Position numbers and translations under genes: made by a program. Source: JAGOUY01 sp964562155 (GTDB lineage Bacteria; Patescibacteriota; Patescibacteriia; 2-12-FULL-60-25). From it: 24,746 nt of DNA. The stretch covers positions 1-24,746 of the forward strand of contig CAZLRU010000019.1 of assembly GCA_964562155.1 (NCBI GenBank), read 5' to 3'. Of this stretch, positions 21,515 to 24,746 are shown in pieces. How positions within the stretch are numbered: the stretch's first letter is position 1; every line of letters starts with the position of its first letter. Under the pieces are notes generated by a model, which saw only the letters and a program-made list of their open reading frames with translations, made no database searches and was not told where the DNA came from.

Positions 21515-22315
21515 CTAGAGACTGGGAACGACGTAAGACTGGATCTCTGTAAGGGTCTGCGGATCTTCTGGTCGATGACTACCGCGCGAAAGCGACTTTA
21601 CCATGCCAATATCTTTTACCCACCACTCTGTCTTTGAAAACGTCGGCAAACCATCAAACAACGCAACAACCTCAATCTTCATCGCTTCGCGTCTTCCAAT
21701 GGGGAGATCGATCGTCTCTATCCCTACGGCGTGTTTACGCGTGACAACCGTTATCGTAACCGGCTTGGATTTAGCTTCTATGGCAAATCCATCGACAGAC
21801 TCCTTAGGAACCATGGTCATCGTAACCTTAGACTCCCAATTCATCCCGGGCCTGATCGTTTCTGGAAAGAAAGAACCAATTACACTGTCTGTATGGATTT
21901 CTGCACTATTGTAATTTGAGCCACCCGGTTGCAGACCTCCTGTATCGATATATCCCTTGGCCTCAAGCGCACCATCGTGACATCTGAGTTGCTGGTTACT
22001 ATACGTAACAGACTCGGAATCAGGAGAAGTAAACGCAACGACTAGATAGGCTTCGTTATTTCGAACCCAAGGAACAGCCATCGAATAGGTCCCCTTATCC
22101 ACCCCGTCCATCGAGGTACGATACAGAGCTCGGTACCCAGGAACCAGAGGATAATACTCGTGACGACACACAACCCCTTCAGGTCCAATCGCAGCTGTAC
22201 TTGAAGTAGCACGAATATCTGCTGGGGATTCCCCTGTTCCACGACACCCAGCCCCCATCAGGAATAGGAGACAAGACGCGGTCAGTAAGCGAGCGGATGT
22301 TGAAAAAATAGACAT
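21515..22315 (-). CDS. Probable lipoprotein
   Basis: 266 aa. N-terminal MSIFSTSARLLTASCLLFLM, then GAGC, gives a lipoprotein-type signal with Cys24 as the candidate lipid attachment site; position -3 is Gly rather than Leu, slightly off consensus. The mature region is beta-rich: YYPLVPGYRALYRTSMDG, then paired strands up to LPIGRREAMKIEVVALF and TEWWVKDIGMVKSLS. This resembles extracytoplasmic domains often annotated as DUF3108-like, but I do not assign a family firmly. It lies downstream of the DUF1653 and repeat-protein genes on the same strand with its own 49-bp leader. Confidence 0.82.
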   Translation of the reverse strand: MSIFSTSARLLTASCLLFLMGAGCRGTGESPADIRATSSTAAIGPEGVVCRHEYYPLVPGYRALYRTSMDGVDKGTYSMAVPWVRNNEAYLVVAFTSPDSESVTYSNQQLRCHDGALEAKGYIDTGGLQPGGSNYNSAEIHTDSVIGSFFPETIRPGMNWESKVTMTMVPKESVDGFAIEAKSKPVTITVVTRKHAVGIETIDLPIGRREAMKIEVVALFDGLPTFSKTEWWVKDIGMVKSLSRGSHRPEDPQTLTEIQSYVVPSL

Positions 22316-22364
22316 AGATAATAATAACTTCTTAGATCATACCTGCACTCGCCAGTATATTCAA

Positions 22365-22622
22365 TTAATGAACGACCCTTGAGAACCTCCGACACGTGCT
22401 CCCGCTCCACTCCACCTCTTCACCCCATTCCCTTAACGGCCGCGTAAAATAAGGCGCGTCCGGATGCTCATACATCGCTTCATATACAACCATCCATTCA
22501 TTATCGTTGGAATGTTCAGCCAAAAGCACGATCCGATACAAATCTCCTTTATAATGACGATAAACCTCCCCCGCCTGAGGCGCGTCAGCAGGTAAGGCCG
22601 GAACAGCATCTCCTCTTGCCAT
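22365..22622 (-). CDS. DUF1653 domain protein
   Basis: 85 aa from the ATG at 22622 (MARGDAVPALPADAP); an in-frame GTG at 22643, abutting the upstream stop, would add seven residues. The DUF1653 core is clear: GEVYRHYKGDLYRIVLLAEHSNDNEWMVVYEAMY, YFTRPLREWGEEVEW and RRFSRV at the end. The family is small, cytosolic and of unknown function. It follows the large secreted-repeat gene almost directly, so cotranscription is likely. Confidence 0.88.
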   Translation of the reverse strand: MARGDAVPALPADAPQAGEVYRHYKGDLYRIVLLAEHSNDNEWMVVYEAMYEHPDAPYFTRPLREWGEEVEWSGSTCRRFSRVVH

Positions 22623-22643
22623 ATTCAGATAAATAATAATCAC

Positions 22644-24746
22644 TTACTTAGATATCCCCTCTCCTTTTGGAAAAGCGTCTAACTCCGTTGCGGAAATAAC
22701 CTTTACTTGTTTAGCCGTGTACCCACGACGCTTAAACGCCACGCTTGATAAAAGATGTAGCTTGCCCTGATGCACCAGGTAAATACTTGTGCCCGCACTC
22801 GTTTTTACCAATGTACCTTCACGAGGCAAGATAGGAGCTCCCATCGCCCAACTATCGACAGCTTCGGCCGAAAAACGGAAGTCAGGGGTCATGCCACGCT
22901 GATTGATAACAAATGGATAAATACGGTGTTTCTCTCCCCCCTTAAAGACATACACCTCGCGCGTTTCCTTCACCTCAAAGTACGTGTTCTCCTTTGGCGT
23001 CGCAAACGCCCCCTTCGGAAGAGCGGCGACCTGCGCATCAGGCAACGTCACAATATCTTTTAAACGAAACCCGAGATGCTTAAACAGCGCGTCTGTAAGC
23101 GGATCCAGCTGACCTTTCGTAACAAGATAGACCGTGGGGACCTTATCACTCTTCACCAATGTCCCATCGCGAGGCGGGATCGCGATACCGTCAGGCCAGT
23201 TGGTAATAATACCGGCTTCAAAGAAATAGTCTGGCGTAATCCCTCTTTGTTTGGCAACAAAAGGGAAAATAGGATGCTTCGTCCCGTTCTTAAACAGATA
23301 CATCTCAGAAGAACCGGGGATAGAGAAATAGGTCCCTTCACGAGGTGTAGCCGGAGGCCCTATTGGAATTGAAGCAATTTCCGCATCCGTGGCCAATTTC
23401 ACCACATCCTTCTTATTAAATTGAAGATTCTTAAACAACTCCGGCGTCAACGTTAATCGACGCTGCTCACTAATCAAGTACACATCTGAATTTGAAGCGG
23501 GCTGAACCAACGTCCCCTCTTTTGGAATGACGTATCCTTGTTTGGTGTAGGAAGCAATTTCCGCATCCGGAATAATCTGAACCTGATCAGCAACGCGATA
23601 TTGCTTAAACGTAAAAGGGCTGTACACCTTCAACACCCCCTTTTGTACGAGGTACACCTCAGGCGAATAAGATCCTTTAAGAACCGTACCATCAGCAGGT
23701 GTTAATTGTGGGCCGCGAGCAAACAACCCCATCTCCTCCGCCAGAAGAGGAAGACTCTTCCCCACATCTAATTTGCGTTGATTTAAGACAAACGCTGAGG
23801 CCGGGTGGATCATTTCATCCAAAAACACAAACAAAGAGCCATTCAGAGAAACAATCGTGTTATCCGCGGGCCCATACGTAGGACCAACGGGATAGGTATC
23901 TAGCTCAGTCGGCGAAGCGGTAATGGTCGTATTCAAATCAAGACCGCGAGCCTTAGCGACAAAGGCAGGCAATCGTTGTCTCGTGCCATTTTGAATAATA
24001 TAAAGGAGACCGTCTTGTGCGGAAGCAAGCAGAGTTCCATTGGGATATTTAAACCAGCTCGTAAAAAATCTCCAGAAATTATAGTTACCGTTAAACACAT
24101 GAGGGGTGTAGCGATAAAGCGCAGCCGTCGCCCGATTCCCCAGGGTCACAATCTGCTGTTTTGCGATCCCCGCATAGTCTCCCAAGGTATTTTCGATCCG
24201 AATCTGGTCCCCTACTCGTGCCGGAAAGCCGGCCACATCCGGACCCCGACCATTCGTCACAGAGAATGACTTCATGAGTGATCTAACGGAACCAAGGTAC
24301 CGATTCCCCTCTGTATCAACATTCCCAAATAATTGAAAATAAAATCCAGGAAATAAATTTCCACAACCTGAGCTATCCGGACAATCAAAACCCATGGCAA
24401 AGTTAAGAGCGCGCTGCACACGAGAGGGATCAATCGCATTACTGATAAGACCCTGTTCCTTCTGCAGCGTTACCAAAATCACTTGAGGATTCAATCCGCT
24501 CGCACGAGACGCATCCCAAATCAGTTCCGCCGCGGTACGCAAGCGACCAAGCTGAGGCTGAGGGTCATCAAGCGTTAATTTGAGCACAACGTCATTTGGC
24601 TCCCGAAGCTTGGCCAAAAAATCAGCTGAAGTATTGGCTAAAATACTCTGCTTTGATTCAAGAAATTTCTGGATTCCCTCCGGTCCACCAAAGGTTTGGG
24701 TATCATGAAACGCGGCATCAGGCACCAAGAGATTCGGATTAAATTC
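22644..24746 (-). CDS. Large extracellular protein with wall-hydrolase-like domain and eight ~58-aa repeats (5' partial)
   Basis: The frame is open to the window edge; 700 residues are visible and the N-terminus, including any signal peptide, is missing. The first part EFNPNLLVPDAAFHD with IQKFLESKQS and then AAELIWDASRASGLNPQVILVTLQKEQGLIS resembles extracellular transglycosylase/amidase-type domains of Firmicutes and CPR; the Glu in KEQG could be catalytic. Two Cys (CPDSSGC) follow. From about 24047 to 22650 eight repeats of 57-59 residues occur, each with a TPREGTLV-type opening, an EVYLV strand, a K/R-rich turn, F-x-x-x-G and a SATELDAFPKG-type close. Likely a cell-surface wall-binding or remodelling protein. 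Function is inference. Confidence 0.85.
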   Translation of the reverse strand, partial: EFNPNLLVPDAAFHDTQTFGGPEGIQKFLESKQSILANTSADFLAKLREPNDVVLKLTLDDPQPQLGRLRTAAELIWDASRASGLNPQVILVTLQKEQGLISNAIDPSRVQRALNFAMGFDCPDSSGCGNLFPGFYFQLFGNVDTEGNRYLGSVRSLMKSFSVTNGRGPDVAGFPARVGDQIRIENTLGDYAGIAKQQIVTLGNRATAALYRYTPHVFNGNYNFWRFFTSWFKYPNGTLLASAQDGLLYIIQNGTRQRLPAFVAKARGLDLNTTITASPTELDTYPVGPTYGPADNTIVSLNGSLFVFLDEMIHPASAFVLNQRKLDVGKSLPLLAEEMGLFARGPQLTPADGTVLKGSYSPEVYLVQKGVLKVYSPFTFKQYRVADQVQIIPDAEIASYTKQGYVIPKEGTLVQPASNSDVYLISEQRRLTLTPELFKNLQFNKKDVVKLATDAEIASIPIGPPATPREGTYFSIPGSSEMYLFKNGTKHPIFPFVAKQRGITPDYFFEAGIITNWPDGIAIPPRDGTLVKSDKVPTVYLVTKGQLDPLTDALFKHLGFRLKDIVTLPDAQVAALPKGAFATPKENTYFEVKETREVYVFKGGEKHRIYPFVINQRGMTPDFRFSAEAVDSWAMGAPILPREGTLVKTSAGTSIYLVHQGKLHLLSSVAFKRRGYTAKQVKVISATELDAFPKGEGISK

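Overview
The window looks like a chromosomal segment of an ultrasmall, reduced-genome bacterium of the Candidate Phyla Radiation (Patescibacteria, Parcubacteria-like). The signs are a membrane-anchored Clp-type ATPase next to a shortened division/cell-wall cluster, many small lone genes with weak or no Shine-Dalgarno sequences, a compact UvrC without its C-terminal HhH part, and a small GIY-YIG gene abutting a tRNA. UGA is used as an ordinary stop codon, which argues against the recoded Gracilibacteria/Absconditabacteria. The placement is inference from gene content; no 16S or marker search was possible.

Left part (1-10350, minus strand, apparent core genome). Transcription runs leftward: uvrA, a DUF559 nuclease cassette between inverted palindromes, a small membrane protein and uvrC (ATGA overlap), a terminator, then mraZ, rsmH, an ftsL-like gene, a small membrane protein and a membrane-anchored double-AAA+ Clp ATPase. 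The mraZ promoter carries four TGGS boxes at an exact 10-bp period, matching known MraZ operators. uvrA has a good sigma70-like promoter whose position settles its start codon.

Middle part (10380-12040). An intact Nudix hydrolase is followed by a Nudix-like protein that has lost most of its catalytic box. Next come a promoter with a hairpin at the expected transcription start, a broken tRNA-Ser copy with a twin-hairpin insertion in the anticodon loop, a GIY-YIG nuclease gene that reads into the next tRNA, and an intact tRNA-Ser(GGA). This looks like a small tRNA-targeting mobile unit.

Accessory part (12037-19850). A 129-130 bp repeat begins in the last six bases of tRNA-Ser and recurs at 17157, about 85 % identical by hand alignment, with the first 41 bp identical. 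Between the copies lie a 99-aa protein overlapping an AT-rich OLD-family ATPase/TOPRIM nuclease (a candidate two-gene defence unit), a C-terminal remnant possibly of a recombinase, a TrmB-like regulator, a secreted protein and a methyltransferase. Beyond the second copy is an AT-rich 449-aa protein with a HEPN-like RxxxxH motif. The layout is that of an old genomic island at a tRNA, now without an intact integrase.

Right part (18818-24746). Mostly single small genes: DUF3592 membrane protein, DUF1801, zinc-ribbon protein, Nudix hydrolase, PhnB/VOC protein, a bidirectional terminator, a lipoprotein, a DUF1653 protein, and a large secreted protein cut by the window edge with a wall-hydrolase-like domain and eight ~58-residue repeats.
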